Of a stretch of DNA of 63,684 nt, positions 18,504 to 28,903 are shown piece by piece; the stretch's first letter is position 1; every line of letters starts with the position of its first letter. The position numbers were made by a program, and so were the translations under genes. This stretch comes from Alkalinema sp. RU_4_3 (GTDB taxonomy: Bacteria; Cyanobacteriota; Cyanobacteriia; Leptolyngbyales; Leptolyngbyaceae), in NCBI GenBank assembly GCA_012031975.1, contig JAAUSA010000003.1, forward strand, positions 1-63,684, in the 5' to 3' direction. The notes under the pieces were generated by a model. The model did not search any database. It worked only from the letters and a program-made list of their open reading frames with translations, and was not told where the DNA came from.

Positions 18504-19573
18504 TTAAAGCAAGTGCTGCAAGGATAAGACATCCCCACTCCGTAGGGCCTGGGGATTAATGCCAGTCCGGTGGGCCACTAGCGCCCCGATCGCCTCCAGA
18601 TAGCTACTCACAGGGCAGGCGGACAATCCCACCTCTCCAGGATAAACCTGCATCCGAGTTTGGTTATCCGCCACAGCAATGATTTTTGTGCCGCGTTGGC
18701 CCCAGCTTAGCAGGGCGCTCCCACCACAGGCACTCTCTGGCACCACAACGGCATCCACCTGAGGCGTCCAGATCGTCGATGTTTTAGATGTTTTATCCCC
18801 CGCGCTAGGGAGGACGAACTGGGGGGCGCGGCTGAGGCCCACCAGCACACAGGGCAAAAGGTGTGGCCCAGTTCCTCGGCGGCGGAGCGGGGGGAAATGC
18901 TAGCGTCCAGGGGCAGGGGCGACAGGGCGGGGGCATGGGCACAGGGAATGCGGAACTGCCGCACCACCAAATGGCTAATCACCGCCTCGGCCCCGGCCAG
19001 AGGATCCACACCTTGGCCCTGGCGATAGGCTTGAAGGACGGTTTCGTCGGGGTCATCTAGGAACCGAGCGACCACGGCGATCGCCTCCGCCCCCGCCTCA
19101 ATCAGTTTCTCCGCCCCCCGCAGCAGGGTATCGGGGTTACCAATGGTACCCCAGGTTGCTCCGGAGTCCAAACTGCGTATCTCCACATCCAGGGGCTGAT
19201 CTGTGACCGCGTAATCCATGATATCCAAACCTAAGGTCGCCCGAGCGGCATCGGCCACTTGGAGATGGCGCAGGAGAAGATCGGGTTCGATCGCCCGATC
19301 GAACAACAGCCCAATCCGGTTTTGGTGGACGGGACTGAGTCCCCATTGGCCCGCTGCGAACTGGTCTAGGCCAAAACCCTCCACATAGAGAGCGTTCGGA
19401 ATATTCCAGTAGAGCGAGGCCCCATTCATCACGTTGGGATGGGTGATCACACAGTCGGCGACCTGGGCGATCGCTCTCACCACAGGCAAAGCATCCCCGG
19501 CATAGCCACCGACGGAGGCTCCAATGCCCGTGGGCACGATCACTGCCACGGTGTAGGGACGGTTTAAACCCAT
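18504..19573 (-). CDS. DUF3326 family protein (one frameshift)
   Basis: Conserved protein of unknown function known mainly from cyanobacteria and plants. The N-terminal frame (MGLNRPYTVAVIVPTGIG) covers about 240 residues including THPNVMNGASLYWNIPNALY. Adding one T to the run near 18848 turns GHTFCPVCWW into GHTFLPCVLVGLSRAPQF and the protein continues VVVPESACGGSALLSWGQRG to its end at 18504. Repaired length is about 356 residues. No membrane segments. It is followed by CPBP and preceded by a 56-aa ORF and a ferredoxin gene on the same strand. Confidence 0.8.
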
Positions 19574-19594
19574 GTCAATCTCTTAGTCATCCTC

Positions 19595-19765
19595 TTAGTC
19601 ATCACGGGTTACGATCGCTTCAATATAAACCTGTCCTGCGATGATTTTAGTAATCGACCAGCGCAGCGGCTCCCCCTGGCATTCGAGCGCCGCAATCACC
19701 TGTTGCTGGAGGAGATTAACCGATTCCGGCAGGGGAATCACAGTGGTCACCAAAGTGGTTTGCAT
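19595..19765 (-). CDS. Small hypothetical protein, 56 aa, between ferredoxin and DUF3326
   Basis: ATG 19765 to TAA 19595. The translation begins MQTTLVTTVIPLPES and contains QQVIAALECQGEPLRWSITK, ending EAIVTRDD; composition is protein-like with alternating strand and helix. It lies 15 bp after the ferredoxin stop and 21 bp before the DUF3326 start, so it is probably co-transcribed with both. I do not recognise the family. Confidence 0.7.
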   Translation of the reverse strand: MQTTLVTTVIPLPESVNLLQQQVIAALECQGEPLRWSITKIIAGQVYIEAIVTRDD

Positions 19766-19780
19766 TGAATTTTACGCAAC

Positions 19781-20103
19781 CTACTTCTGGTATTGGCCAA
19801 ACTGGAGTTCGTAGACCGTATCTTCCTGGTTAGTCTCCAGCTTGCAGTCCGATCGCGGATAGGACACACAAAGCAATGCAAAGCCCTGCTCCTGCAAATT
19901 CGGACTCAGGCCCACCCCCTCTTCCTGGGACACTTCCCCCGCCAAGACCTTCGCCGCACAGGTGGTGCAGACCCCCGCCGCGCAAGAGGAGGGAAAATCT
20001 AACCCCAGGTCGTGGCCACGGCCAAAATGGTGCGATCGTCCGGCACCTCGATGGTTTGGGTATTGCCGTTATGGAGAATTTCGACTTTATAGGTGGTGCT
20101 CAT
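19781..20103 (-). CDS. [2Fe-2S] plant-type ferredoxin (one frameshift)
   Basis: Starts at ATG 20103 (MSTTYKVEILHNGNTQTIE) with DDRTILAVA, then breaks near 20006: one C is missing, since GCC-CAC-GAC would give the expected LAVAHDLGLDFPSS. The rest is clear: CAAGVCTTCAAKVLAGEV supplies the Cys-x4-Cys-x2-Cys cluster ligands and LLCVSYPRSDCKLETNQ the fourth Cys. About 107 residues repaired, ending FGQYQK. It is an electron carrier; its redox partner is not evident. First gene of a likely ferredoxin / 56-aa ORF / DUF3326 / CPBP run. Confidence 0.88.
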
Positions 20104-20194
20104 GACTGAAATATAGGGCGTTTGTCCAAAGGATTTCTACCCATTGTAGGGGAGATTGACCCTGTTAAACCCCTCGCCAAAACCCCACCATGCC

Positions 20195-21231
20195 TTACTT
20201 CGTCGCCAACGCCACCTTATTGGACCAGCGTTTGCCGCATTCGATCCAGAATTTTTCGTAGTGGAAGGTAGACAGATGGGCAAAGCCGAAACTCAGGGCG
20301 ATCGCAGGGGGCGTTTGGCATATTTGACGAGCGTCCCACCCGATTCCATCCAGCCGTACATCGACAGAGGATGAATCAAGTACAGGGCATAGGAAATCGT
20401 CGCGATATAGGCGACTCGGCGATCGCACAGTAGGGGATGAAACTGCGTATTAGTCTGGACGATCGTACTTCCCACCAGCGCCGCCGCCAAATAGGGCCGC
20501 AAATAATTAATTGCATCAAAGGCCGGATAGCAACTGAGCAGGAACAGACTCAGCAAAAACCAAGGATTGACCCAGGCCAAAAACTGCAAGGGCTTTTCCC
20601 CCAGGCGTTTCCCATAGACCAGGGCCAGACATCCGCCGGACAGAATCTCCCCAATCCGGTAGTAGGTCAACACTGAGGTATGCACCTGGTTCCTCAGACA
20701 AAACGCTGTCGTCAACAGTAAAAACAACGGTAATAACATCAAGCCACGCTGACGAAACAGCAATACAACGAGGGCGATCGCCCCATAGAACTGCATCTCC
20801 ATACAGAGACTCCAGTAATGGGCCGTCAGGGTAGTCAGATCCGTCGGCGTTAGGTTAACAACAAACAGAAAATGGGACAGATAAACCTGCGGCGAAACCA
20901 CGGCGCTCGTGGAGGCGAGTAATAGGGCGATCGACAACAGCACCCAAGCCAGGGGCACGATCCGACAGCAGCGCCGAATCAAAAACTGGGGGACATTGGG
21001 CCGATGGAGCAGGGTCGAGACGATTAAAAACCCGGACAGCGTGAAGAAGATCGCCATCCCGACTAAGCCAAAGGACTCGTTCATGCGCCAAGCCTTCGGT
21101 CCAAGGGGCAGCATATGGGCCGCCAATACCATCAAAATACTTAGGCCTCGCCAACCATCTAGGGCGGGCAAATGGGTGGCAGCAGGCGGCGGCGAACCCG
21201 ACTCGGAGCGGGCAAACAGGCTATGGAACAC
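20195..21231 (-). CDS. Acyltransferase family 3 membrane protein (frameshift near C-terminus)
   Basis: Multi-pass membrane acyltransferase that typically O-acetylates cell-surface sugars. HLPALDGWRGLSILMVLAAH is the classic N-terminal motif (R and H), then FFTLSGFLI, HYWSLCMEMQFY and about ten helices. The visible frame ends at 20293, but restoring one C near 20310 turns KRPLRSP into KRPPAIALSFGFAHLSTF and continues to a stop at 20195 with FHYEKFWIECGKR, the usual end. About 345 residues repaired. No neighbouring polysaccharide cluster is seen. Confidence 0.85.
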
Positions 21232-21441
21232 AGTGAGGAACTCCCAAAATCAATATTGCAATCCTTGCAACACCCACTACAACCTACTTGTATGGGCCTG
21301 GGTTTCCGGAGTTTCAACATGGTGGAAAGCACAATAAATACAGCGATGCTGGCGTTTAAAGCCGCAGTTTTACGGAGGCCACGACCCATGACCCCGAGCT
21401 GAATTTCACGGTTGACGGGTGGCCCAGTCAATCTAGCCAGC

Positions 21442-21478
21442 CAAAACAAAAGGACATCAGATTTGATCTAATGTCCCT
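21442..21478 (-). terminator. Rho-independent terminator of the ATP synthase operon
   Basis: Read on the minus strand: stem ggacattagat / atctgatgtcc with a CAA loop, followed by ttttgtttt. It sits 30 bp after the stop of the gamma-subunit gene. Confidence 0.85.
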
Positions 21479-21509
21479 TAAAAGATATTGAATTATGCAA
21501 TCGCAATTG

Positions 21510-22454
21510 TTAGATCGCGTTCGCACCCGCCACAACTTCCAGCAGCTCCTGGGTAATTGCTGCCTGACGCGCCTTGTTATAGGTCAGCGTCAAGGAACCC
21601 ATCAGGTTGCTAGCATTGTCGCTGGCGTTGTTCATCGCCGTCATCCGGGCTGCCAACTCACTGGCCGCCGCTTCCTGCAAGGACCGCAGCAACTGATTGC
21701 TCAGGTACAAAGGCAAGAGCGAATCCAGAATCTGCACCGGATCTTGCTCAAAAATCATATCCTGGGGCAGGGCCGCAACCTTAGAAGGCATCGCCTCACG
21801 CTCCACCTGGAAGTCGCCGCCGCGCACGGTCAGACGGAAGATCTCATCATCGCCCACCTCTAGACCCTGGGGGTCCATCGGCAGCAGAGTCTGAACCACA
21901 GGCTTAGAACTAATCAACGACACAAACTTCGTATAGATCAGCTCAAAGCGATCGACCGTATCCGACAAAAACAGATTCAGCAGCACATCGCCAATTTCCG
22001 CCGCCTGGGCAGCATTAGGAATCTGGTCGAGGCCAATGTAGGATTTTTCGATTTTGTAATCGCGACGCTGGAAATACTGAGCCGCCTTCCGGCCCACCAC
22101 GACCAACCGCACATCCAGCCCTTCATTCATCAGTTCCTTGGCCCGGATTTCCGTGCGCTTAATGATGTTGGCGTTGTAGCCCCCGCAGAGACCACGATCG
22201 CCCGATACCACGAGCAGCCCCACGGTCTTGACGGTCCGCTGACGCAGCAAAGGCAAATTCGCCTCTTCAAACTTCAAGCGGCTTTGGAGACCGAACAATA
22301 CTTGGGCCAAGCGATCGGCAAAGGGCCGACTGGCCAGCACCTGCTCCTGGGCACGGCGCACCTTGGCCGCCGCCACCAGACGCATGGCTTCCGTAATTTT
22401 CTTTGTATTTTTGACCGACTGAATTCGGTCACGAATTGCTTTTAGGTTAGGCAT
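21510..22454 (-). CDS. atpG: ATP synthase F1 subunit gamma
   Basis: Central rotor stalk of F1 (called atpC in cyanobacterial literature). 314 residues. N-terminal [20 protein letters not shown] and [15 protein letters not shown], the [15 protein letters not shown] segment, and the C-terminal [19 protein letters not shown] and [17 protein letters not shown] are all diagnostic. The middle carries the insertion typical of cyanobacterial and plastid gamma (about residues 195-230). Last gene of the operon, 89 bp after atpA. Beta and epsilon are absent here, as usual in cyanobacteria where they form a separate operon. Confidence 0.97.
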   Translation of the reverse strand: MPNLKAIRDRIQSVKNTKKITEAMRLVAAAKVRRAQEQVLASRPFADRLAQVLFGLQSRLKFEEANLPLLRQRTVKTVGLLVVSGDRGLCGGYNANIIKRTEIRAKELMNEGLDVRLVVVGRKAAQYFQRRDYKIEKSYIGLDQIPNAAQAAEIGDVLLNLFLSDTVDRFELIYTKFVSLISSKPVVQTLLPMDPQGLEVGDDEIFRLTVRGGDFQVEREAMPSKVAALPQDMIFEQDPVQILDSLLPLYLSNQLLRSLQEAAASELAARMTAMNNASDNASNLMGSLTLTYNKARQAAITQELLEVVAGANAI

Positions 22455-22543
22455 GACGTCCTCTGGTGTTTTTGGCGGTTCAAATAAGTTATGTCGGGGA
22501 CGTTTGATAGCCGTTCAACAGGATATCAAACGCCCCCAAACAA

Positions 22544-24058
22544 CTACTTCGCCAAGAACGACTTCTTGAATTCGTTAATCCCATCCTTGAGCATGCCTTC
22601 CGCTGCCTCATCCAGCAGCTTCTTGCCCTGCACCGTTTCAACATAACCAGGCTTGCTGGTCTTCAGGTACTCACGCAGACCCTTGTTGAAGTCCACAACC
22701 TTCTCAACGGGAATCTCATCGAGGTAGCCGTTAATCCCAGCGTAGATAATCGCCACTTGCTCATGGAGCAACAGCGGATTGAACTGAGCCTGCTTAAGGA
22801 TCTCACGCAGACGCTGACCACGGGCCAACTGATTCTGGGTCGCCTTATCCAAGTCAGAAGCAAACTGAGCAAATGCTTCCAGTTCAGCAAACTGAGCCAA
22901 TTCCAGCTTCACCTTACCAGCGACTTTCTTCATCGCCTTGGTTTGCGCCGCCGAACCCACACGGGACACGGAGATACCCGCGTTCACTGCCGGACGCAAG
23001 CCGGAGTTGAACAAGTCAGTAGAAAGGAAGATCTGACCGTCGGTAATCGAAATCACGTTGGTCGGAATGTAGGCCGAGACGTCACCCGCTTGGGTTTCAA
23101 CGATCGGCAGGGCAGTCATGCTACCGCCGCCCAGAGCATCGCTGAGTTTAGCGGCGCGCTCCAGCAAACGGCTGTGGAGATAGAACACATCCCCAGGGTA
23201 AGCTTCACGACCCGGCGGACGACGCAGCAACAGCGACATCTGGCGGTAAGCCTGAGCTTGCTTGGAAAGATCGTCATAGACCACCAGCGTTGCCTTGCCG
23301 GTGTACATAAAGTACTCAGCCAGAGCAGCACCCGTGTAAGGGGCCAAGAACTGCAAGGATGCAGGATCGTTAGCGTTAGCCGCCACAACGATCGTGTAGT
23401 CCATTGCGCCCTTCTCTTGCAGCACCTGAACGGCGTTCGCCACGGTGGAAGCCTTTTGACCCACAGCCACGTAGACGCAAATCACGTCTTCGCCCTTCTG
23501 GTTCAAAATCGTATCGAGCGCCACGGCGGTCTTACCCGTCTGACGGTCACCAATAATCAATTCGCGCTGACCCCGACCGATCGGAATCATCGAGTCAATA
23601 GCCGTAATCCCCGTCTGCATGGGCTCACAAACCGACTTCCGGGCAATAATCCCAGGGGCCATCGATTCAATCAAGCGAGTTTCGGAGCAGTTGACATCGC
23701 CTTTGCCATCGATGGGGCGAGCCAAGGCATCCACCACACGACCGACCATGTTGGGACCCACGGGAATCTGAGCAATCTTGCCCGTTGCCGTCACGGTGGA
23801 GCCTTCGGTAATGGTCCGACCATTACTCATCAGCACCACGCCCACATTATCTTCTTCCAGGTTGAAGGCAATCCCAACGGACCCATCTTCAAATTCTAAC
23901 AACTCACCCGCCATGGCCTTGTCCAAGCCATACACGCGGGCAATACCATCGCCCACCTGCAGTACACTGCCCACGTTGGACACCTTGACGTCCTGGCTGT
24001 ACTGCTCGATCTGCTGGCGAATAATGCTACTAATTTCGTCCGGTCTGATAGCTACCAT
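22544..24058 (-). CDS. atpA: ATP synthase F1 subunit alpha
   Basis: Regulatory nucleotide-binding subunit of F1. 504 residues, normal. [19 protein letters not shown] start, [16 protein letters not shown], Walker [14 protein letters not shown] (about residue 170), [20 protein letters not shown] and [17 protein letters not shown] are all as expected. The reading frame is intact, unlike several neighbours. Transcribed after atpH with a 116-bp gap. Confidence 0.98.
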   Translation of the reverse strand: MVAIRPDEISSIIRQQIEQYSQDVKVSNVGSVLQVGDGIARVYGLDKAMAGELLEFEDGSVGIAFNLEEDNVGVVLMSNGRTITEGSTVTATGKIAQIPVGPNMVGRVVDALARPIDGKGDVNCSETRLIESMAPGIIARKSVCEPMQTGITAIDSMIPIGRGQRELIIGDRQTGKTAVALDTILNQKGEDVICVYVAVGQKASTVANAVQVLQEKGAMDYTIVVAANANDPASLQFLAPYTGAALAEYFMYTGKATLVVYDDLSKQAQAYRQMSLLLRRPPGREAYPGDVFYLHSRLLERAAKLSDALGGGSMTALPIVETQAGDVSAYIPTNVISITDGQIFLSTDLFNSGLRPAVNAGISVSRVGSAAQTKAMKKVAGKVKLELAQFAELEAFAQFASDLDKATQNQLARGQRLREILKQAQFNPLLLHEQVAIIYAGINGYLDEIPVEKVVDFNKGLREYLKTSKPGYVETVQGKKLLDEAAEGMLKDGINEFKKSFLAK

Positions 24059-24174
24059 GGGGATGTTCTCTCTATGAACTAGATCAACAAAAACTTAGAA
24101 AAGTCTAAGGGGAGGAAACGGCGGTTGTTTTCTAGCAGCACCAGTCACGCTGGAAAACTCGCCTAATGCACAAG

Positions 24175-24723
24175 CTAGTTGACGCCCGCTAGCTTGAAGG
24201 AAATCTGACGGAGCTGGGTCTTCAGGCTGGCATCGATCACCTCGGAACCCACCTTGATAATCACGCCGCCGAGCAGTTCTGGATCGATGCTGGTTTCCAC
24301 CTGCACCTGCTGCGCGCCCGTCATGGAAGCAACGCGATCGCGAACGGCCTGCAACTGCGCATCATTCAGCGCCACAGTCGAAGTGACCTGGGCCAAGACC
24401 GCACCCTTGAGCTTGCGCACCTGGGCCTGGAACTCCTGGCAAATACCACCCAGGCAATCGGCCCGATGGCGATCGACAAGGAGTTTGATGAAGTTCTGCA
24501 TGGTGGGGTTGACCTTGCCGCCGAAGACCTGGTCCACCACAGCCCGCTTGGCGGCTTCGCTAATCGCCGGGTTGGCCAAAAACACATTCAGTTCATCGGA
24601 ACCGGAGAGTGTTTCAGCAATCAAACCCGCGTCATTATTGAAGTCATCAATCAGATTGTTGGACTGCCCCAGGGACAGCAACGCCTGAGCGTAGGGCTCA
24701 TAGGTACGTGTGGTACTTTTCAT
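24175..24723 (-). CDS. atpH: ATP synthase subunit delta
   Basis: Peripheral-stalk subunit that joins F1 alpha to the b/b' stator. I choose ATG 24723 (MKSTTRTYEPYAQALLSLG) over the ATG at 24738, because the codons between them contain the GGAGG-like sequence gaggttagg, a good ribosome site for 24723, and because atpF ends at 24728. About 182 residues. VFLANPAISEAAKRAVVDQV and the C-terminal SIDPELLGGVIIKVGSEVID are the family signature. Confidence 0.95.
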   Translation of the reverse strand: MKSTTRTYEPYAQALLSLGQSNNLIDDFNNDAGLIAETLSGSDELNVFLANPAISEAAKRAVVDQVFGGKVNPTMQNFIKLLVDRHRADCLGGICQEFQAQVRKLKGAVLAQVTSTVALNDAQLQAVRDRVASMTGAQQVQVETSIDPELLGGVIIKVGSEVIDASLKTQLRQISFKLAGVN

Positions 24724-24727
24724 CGCC

Positions 24728-25280
24728 CTAACCTCCAATGCCTGAAATGCTACGATCGATCAACCGCTGCTGGGAATCATCATTGAGACGCCCCGACATG
24801 TCGGATTGGGCCTTCTGCATGGCCAATTCAGCGATTCTGACCCGCAGTTCGCGCATCACCTTCGCCTCCTCGTTGCCGAGATCCGCCGCCGCCGTTTCCT
24901 TCATTCGGGCCACTTCTTCAGCACCCGCCTGGAGGATCAGATCGCTAGCTCGTTTGGCATCCCCATCGGCTGCAGCAACAATCTGTGCCGCCTCCGCCTG
25001 GGCATTTTTGAGCTTTTCCTGCTCCGCCGCCAGAAGCTTGGCGGTCTCCGCCTGCTTCCGAGCCGCCTCAGAAAGGGCCTTCTCAATGGCCTCAGACCGC
25101 TTGCCCAAGGTATTACTCAGGAAGCCGCGACCGAAATAAACCAGAATACCGATGGCGATCGCCAAGTTAATAACGTTCGCTTCCAAAAGATCGAAGTTGA
25201 GGCCAAAGCCGCCCTTCTCCTCCGCTATTGCCCCCGCAAGTAACTCTGTGCCACTGGCGAGCCGTAAAAAAAATATCCAT
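24728..25280 (-). CDS. atpF: ATP synthase F0 subunit b (frameshift at N-terminus)
   Basis: Membrane-anchored stator subunit. An internal ATG at 25186 gives MEANVINLAIAIGILVYFG, but cyanobacterial b has an upstream segment. Read from ATG 25280 with seven instead of eight T in the run 25266-25273, the text is MDIFLRLASGTELLAGAIAE then EKGGFGLNFDLLEANVINL, the expected N-terminus, so the true start is probably 25280 and the run is one base too long. One helix (about residues 38-58) is followed by a long Ala/Glu/Lys coiled coil. Lies between atpF2 and atpH. Confidence 0.9.
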
Positions 25281-25335
25281 GACTAGAACCAACAACTGCG
25301 CCGTTTCCACTTTTGTAAATCCCTAAAGAAGAGAT

Positions 25336-25758
25336 TTACACCCCTACTAAAAGCTTGTTTAGAATCTCTTGGCTCAAGGCACCCACCTGCTGTTCGAGGG
25401 AGGCCATGGCCGCTGACTTCTGCTGGTCAAGTTCCTTTTGGGCTTGTTCACGCTGAGCCATTGCCTCGGCCTGGGCCGCTGCAATTTGGTCATCGGCGAT
25501 CTTCTGTGCCTCGGCTTGCGCCTTGGCGATGATGTCCTGATATTGCCGACGGCTATCCGTCAGCGCCTTCTCGTACTGCTGGGTGATGGCGTTGATTTGC
25601 TCCAAACCCTGCTTCGCCCCAGACTGGCTGTCGCGAATTAGGTCCGCACGCCCTTCAATCACCTTGGTTAAAGGCTTGAAGAGAATGGCGTTCAGCGTCA
25701 CCATCAAGAGTAAAAATTGCACTGCCATCAGGGGCAATGTTCCGTCAAAATCAAACAT
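25336..25758 (-). CDS. atpF2: ATP synthase F0 subunit b'
   Basis: Second stator b-type subunit specific to photosynthetic organisms (atpG in older cyanobacterial naming). 140 residues: MFDFDGTLPLMAVQFLLLM start, one helix, FKPLTKVIEGRADLIRDSQ, then a Gln/Ala-rich coiled coil to EILNKLLVGV. It precedes atpF by about 55 bp. With b it forms the heterodimeric peripheral stalk. Confidence 0.96.
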   Translation of the reverse strand: MFDFDGTLPLMAVQFLLLMVTLNAILFKPLTKVIEGRADLIRDSQSGAKQGLEQINAITQQYEKALTDSRRQYQDIIAKAQAEAQKIADDQIAAAQAEAMAQREQAQKELDQQKSAAMASLEQQVGALSQEILNKLLVGV

Positions 25759-25888
25759 GGTTGCTCTTTTAGGTTGCTAACTAGAACTGCAAAACCAGCC
25801 TTGTGCAGATCCAAGAACCCTCAGGGGCTAACGGAAAACATGACAGGAAACCCATCAGCTAGCCATTACCCCAATCGGTTCCAAGGGT

Positions 25889-26137
<249 letters not shown>

Positions 26138-26270
26138 TTACCTATTCATTACGTAGACAGACAAGAAATCCAGTCAAACAAAGTGATGCGGACTGCATTA
26201 CATACAGCCATACAGCGTATCACGTCAGCGGTAACGATCTCACACGTGAACAACACCCAAGGGAAAATCC

Positions 26271-27027
26271 CTAGGCATGCTCCTCATGCTCATCGCCATG
26301 GCCTTCCAATGCCTCATGAATGTAGGCACCAGCCAGGGTCGCGAACACCAAGGCCTGAATTGCGCTGGTAAACAAGCCCAGCAGCATCACGGGCAATGGC
26401 ACAATCAGTGGCACCAAAAGAACCAACACACCCACCACCAATTCATCCGCCAGAATGTTTCCGAATAGTCGGAAGCTGAGGGAGAGGGGTTTTGTGAAGT
26501 CTTCTAGGATGGCGATCGGCAGCAGTACAGGGGTCGGCTCAATATACTTCTTGAAATAACCCAAGCCTCTTTTTTTGAAGCCAGCGTAGAAGTAAGCGAT
26601 CGACACCAGAAGCGCCAAGGCCACCGTGGTATTGATGTCGTTGGTGGGAGCCGCAAGCTCGCCCTCGGGCAGCTTAATCAACTTCCAGGGCAACAACGCC
26701 CCGGACCAATTTGCGACAAAGATGAACAGAAACAGGGTGCCGATGAACGGAACCCAGGGCCGGAAGTCCTTTTCGCCCAACTGGTTGCGGGTCAAATCAC
26801 GGATAAAATCCATCGCATATTCCATCAGGTTCTGTGCGCCCTTGGGCACCTGTTGGATATTGCGGGTTGCCAAGATTGAAGCAATGATCAAAATCCCCGC
26901 CACAAACCAAGTTGTGAGGAAGACCTGACCATGGACGCTGAGACCGCCAAGATGCCGAGTAAAGGTGTTGACCCACTTCTAGGGCAGCCAGGTTAAAAAC
27001 GTTGGGAGTGTCTAAGAAATTTAGCAT
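26271..27027 (-). CDS. atpB: ATP synthase F0 subunit a (one frameshift)
   Basis: Proton half-channel subunit. N-terminus [19 protein letters not shown] begins at 27027. Near 26960 the frame breaks: removing one C restores [20 protein letters not shown] and leads into [18 protein letters not shown]. The body has the functional helix [17 protein letters not shown] with the essential Arg, and it ends HGDEHEEHA. About 251 residues repaired. As subunit a is essential, a real frameshift is very unlikely. Located between atpI and atpE. Confidence 0.93.
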
Positions 27028-27089
27028 CTCAATCTAGGCGGCAATTGCTCAAGTCAAGGGGCACTGTGCAAGACCTTAAGTTACGCGCC

Positions 27090-27657
27090 TTACTCCGCCG
27101 TTGAAGGCTGAAGATAGGTGCGCAGGGCATACAGCAACAGGGTGGCCTTATAGGTCAAAAAACCCATAAACACAGGGAAGATATGGAGTCCATCAAGCCG
27201 AGAAGAGAGGACCAAAACCCCCACCAACACAGCAATATGGGACTGCCCCACCTTTTGTTGTTCCGTTCCCAATCGCTCTACATTTCTCCCCAGGAGCTTC
27301 AAGTAAGCGATTCCAGTGGCGGCACCGAGCAAATAGTTCAGCGCCACATTCCGATCATAGAAATACCAAACCGCCGGGAAAATCACCCCACCAAATGCAG
27401 CCGTGGTCACCAATAGTTCTCGCCGCAAGGCATAGAATTCACCCATCGATCGATCGGTGACTAACTGGGACGACTCACCATTTCAGCATCCGCGACAACC
27501 TCTTGCTCAGATTCGGAAGAAACCGCAGCCTCTCCTTCGCCCTCAAAAAATCATCTAAAACAGCAGTCGGCTCGGTTTCACCCAAGGCGGGCTGACGCAA
27601 CTGCGCCAACACTTCTTCGGTAAACCGAAATTCGATGTTAGAAATTTGGTTGCTCAT
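27090..27657 (-). CDS. atpI: ATP synthase subunit I (AtpI/Atp1), probably with two frameshifts
   Basis: Small membrane protein at the head of the cluster, thought to help c-ring assembly. The clear part starts at MGEFYALRRELLVTTAAFGG (27446) and has four helices with YDRNVALNYLLGAATGIAYL. Upstream, a frame starting at 27657 (MSNQISNIEFRFTEEVLAQL) ends at 27475. If one T is added to the run near 27547 it reads LDDFFEGEGEAAVSSESEQ, and a second missing base near 27468 joins it through SQLVTDRSMGEFY. I therefore propose one protein of about 189 residues with an acidic N-terminal extension. The alternative is two separate genes, a 60-aa ORF and a 118-aa AtpI. Confidence 0.7.
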
Positions 27658-27727
27658 CGAAGGCTTCTATTAAAGGCAGTAGACCCAGGGCAAAACCCCG
27701 GAATCTAGCTTATGCAAGCCATTACAG

Positions 27728-27736
27728 ATCATATCA
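27728..27736 (-). promoter_or_regulatory. Possible extended -10 element upstream of the atp operon
   Basis: On the minus strand tgatatgat (TG-n-TATGAT) lies about 70 bp before the atpI start at 27657. No convincing -35 at 17 bp is visible, consistent with an extended -10 promoter but not proof of one. Confidence 0.35.
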
Positions 27737-27797
27737 CGGGGCGGTAACAATACTTAGCGATCGAAAATTTAGCCCATCCCTCTTCTTTCTTCTCTCT

Positions 27798-28175
27798 TCA
27801 CTCTTTCCCGTAGTAGGCACTAGAGGTACAGGTTTCCCTTACCTCGATCGCATGGAGGTGGGGCAGGCCCGCTTCAAAGAGGCGATCGAATATCCATCTC
27901 GCCACTTCTTCGCTGGTCGGGTTGGCCAGTCCCGTGGTGTCGTTGAGGTAATGGTGGTCGAGGTAGTCGTTGAGCAGGGGGGTGAGGTAGGCTTTGATAT
28001 CGCCGTAGTCCATCAGCATGCCCGCCTTGGGTCCGGATTCAGTGAGGCGGCTGCCCCTCAAGTACACCCGTCCCACCCAGCTATGGCCATGGAGGCGTTG
28101 GCATTTGCCGTCGTGGTCGGGCAGTCGGTGGGCGGCCTCGAAGCGGAACTCTTTATATATAGTCCAGGTTTCCAT
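27798..28175 (-). CDS. queD: 6-Carboxy-5,6,7,8-tetrahydropterin synthase QueD
   Basis: Converts dihydroneopterin triphosphate to CPH4 in queuosine/7-deazaguanine synthesis. 125 residues. Zn2+ ligands come from FEAAHRLPDHDGKCQRLHGH (His, then His-x-His), with the catalytic Cys in the same stretch; MDYGDIKAYLTPLLNDYLDH and NPTSEEVARWIFDRL are also typical. The gene lies 18 bp after queE on the same strand, the next pathway enzyme. It is oriented towards the atp operon, but about 140 bp separates them. Confidence 0.95.
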   Translation of the reverse strand: METWTIYKEFRFEAAHRLPDHDGKCQRLHGHSWVGRVYLRGSRLTESGPKAGMLMDYGDIKAYLTPLLNDYLDHHYLNDTTGLANPTSEEVARWIFDRLFEAGLPHLHAIEVRETCTSSAYYGKE

Positions 28176-28193
28176 TCTGCTTAATTTTAGGGG

Positions 28194-28817
28194 TCATTGC
28201 ACACCCAGATACTTATGGAGCTGGGTAGAGAGGCGATATTGGGGATAGCGTTTGAGCAGATCGAGCACCACCTGGAGGCTAGCGGGGGTATCCCATTCGG
28301 CTTGCAGGAAGATGGGCGCATCCACCTTCTCCAGCGCTTGATTGTAAAACATCAGGTCCTCTGCCTGGGCAATCACCAGTTTGACTTCGTTGGCGCGGGA
28401 CCAGAACTCGGGCTGGACGGGGTAGCGGGGACTAACGTGCTGTTTTGGACTGAGGGTGACCCAGGCGCGATCGTCGATTTCCCGCCAGATCGCCCCCGAG
28501 GTTTCGATGGAGACGGTGCGATCGTCGTTTAGCAAAGCCGTCACCAACGTGACCAGTTCGGGCTGGAGGAAAGGTTCGCCGCCTGAGATGACGACGCGGG
28601 GGGTTTTGAGTTCGGCGAGGAGGTGGGGGAGCGATCTCCATTCCCGAGGCAACCCCTTGCCGCCGCCCTCGGCATAGCCTGTGTCACACCAGGGACAGCC
28701 GACGGGGCAGCCAGCAAGGCGGATAAAGTCCACGGGGGTTCCGGCCCAGTGGCCTTCGCCTTGGATGGTTTGTTGGAAGGTTTCGTGGATGGCCAATTGG
28801 ACAATGGGTTGGGTCAT
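28194..28817 (-). CDS. queE: 7-Carboxy-7-deazaguanine synthase QueE
   Basis: Radical-SAM enzyme making CDG from CPH4. 207 residues. The cluster motif is CPVGCPWCDTGY (Cys-x3-Cys-x2-Cys, ordinary spacing); TIQGEGHWAGTPVDFIRLAG precedes it and VVISGGEPFLQPELVTL follows (GGEP for SAM). Likely first gene of a queE-queD operon. Divergent from thyX across 86 bp. Confidence 0.95.
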   Translation of the reverse strand: MTQPIVQLAIHETFQQTIQGEGHWAGTPVDFIRLAGCPVGCPWCDTGYAEGGGKGLPREWRSLPHLLAELKTPRVVISGGEPFLQPELVTLVTALLNDDRTVSIETSGAIWREIDDRAWVTLSPKQHVSPRYPVQPEFWSRANEVKLVIAQAEDLMFYNQALEKVDAPIFLQAEWDTPASLQVVLDLLKRYPQYRLSTQLHKYLGVQ

Positions 28818-28903
28818 GGGAATCTGTGGCTTGGCGGCGATGCGGGGGGCGATCGATCTATGGTATTGTGCCTGCCTAAAGTCTTACAAGTTCTTGTCGT
28901 CCT

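Noticed and set aside
22757-23899. 380-codon plus-strand open frame opposite atpA
   Set aside because: Antisense shadow; atpA on the minus strand is unmistakable.
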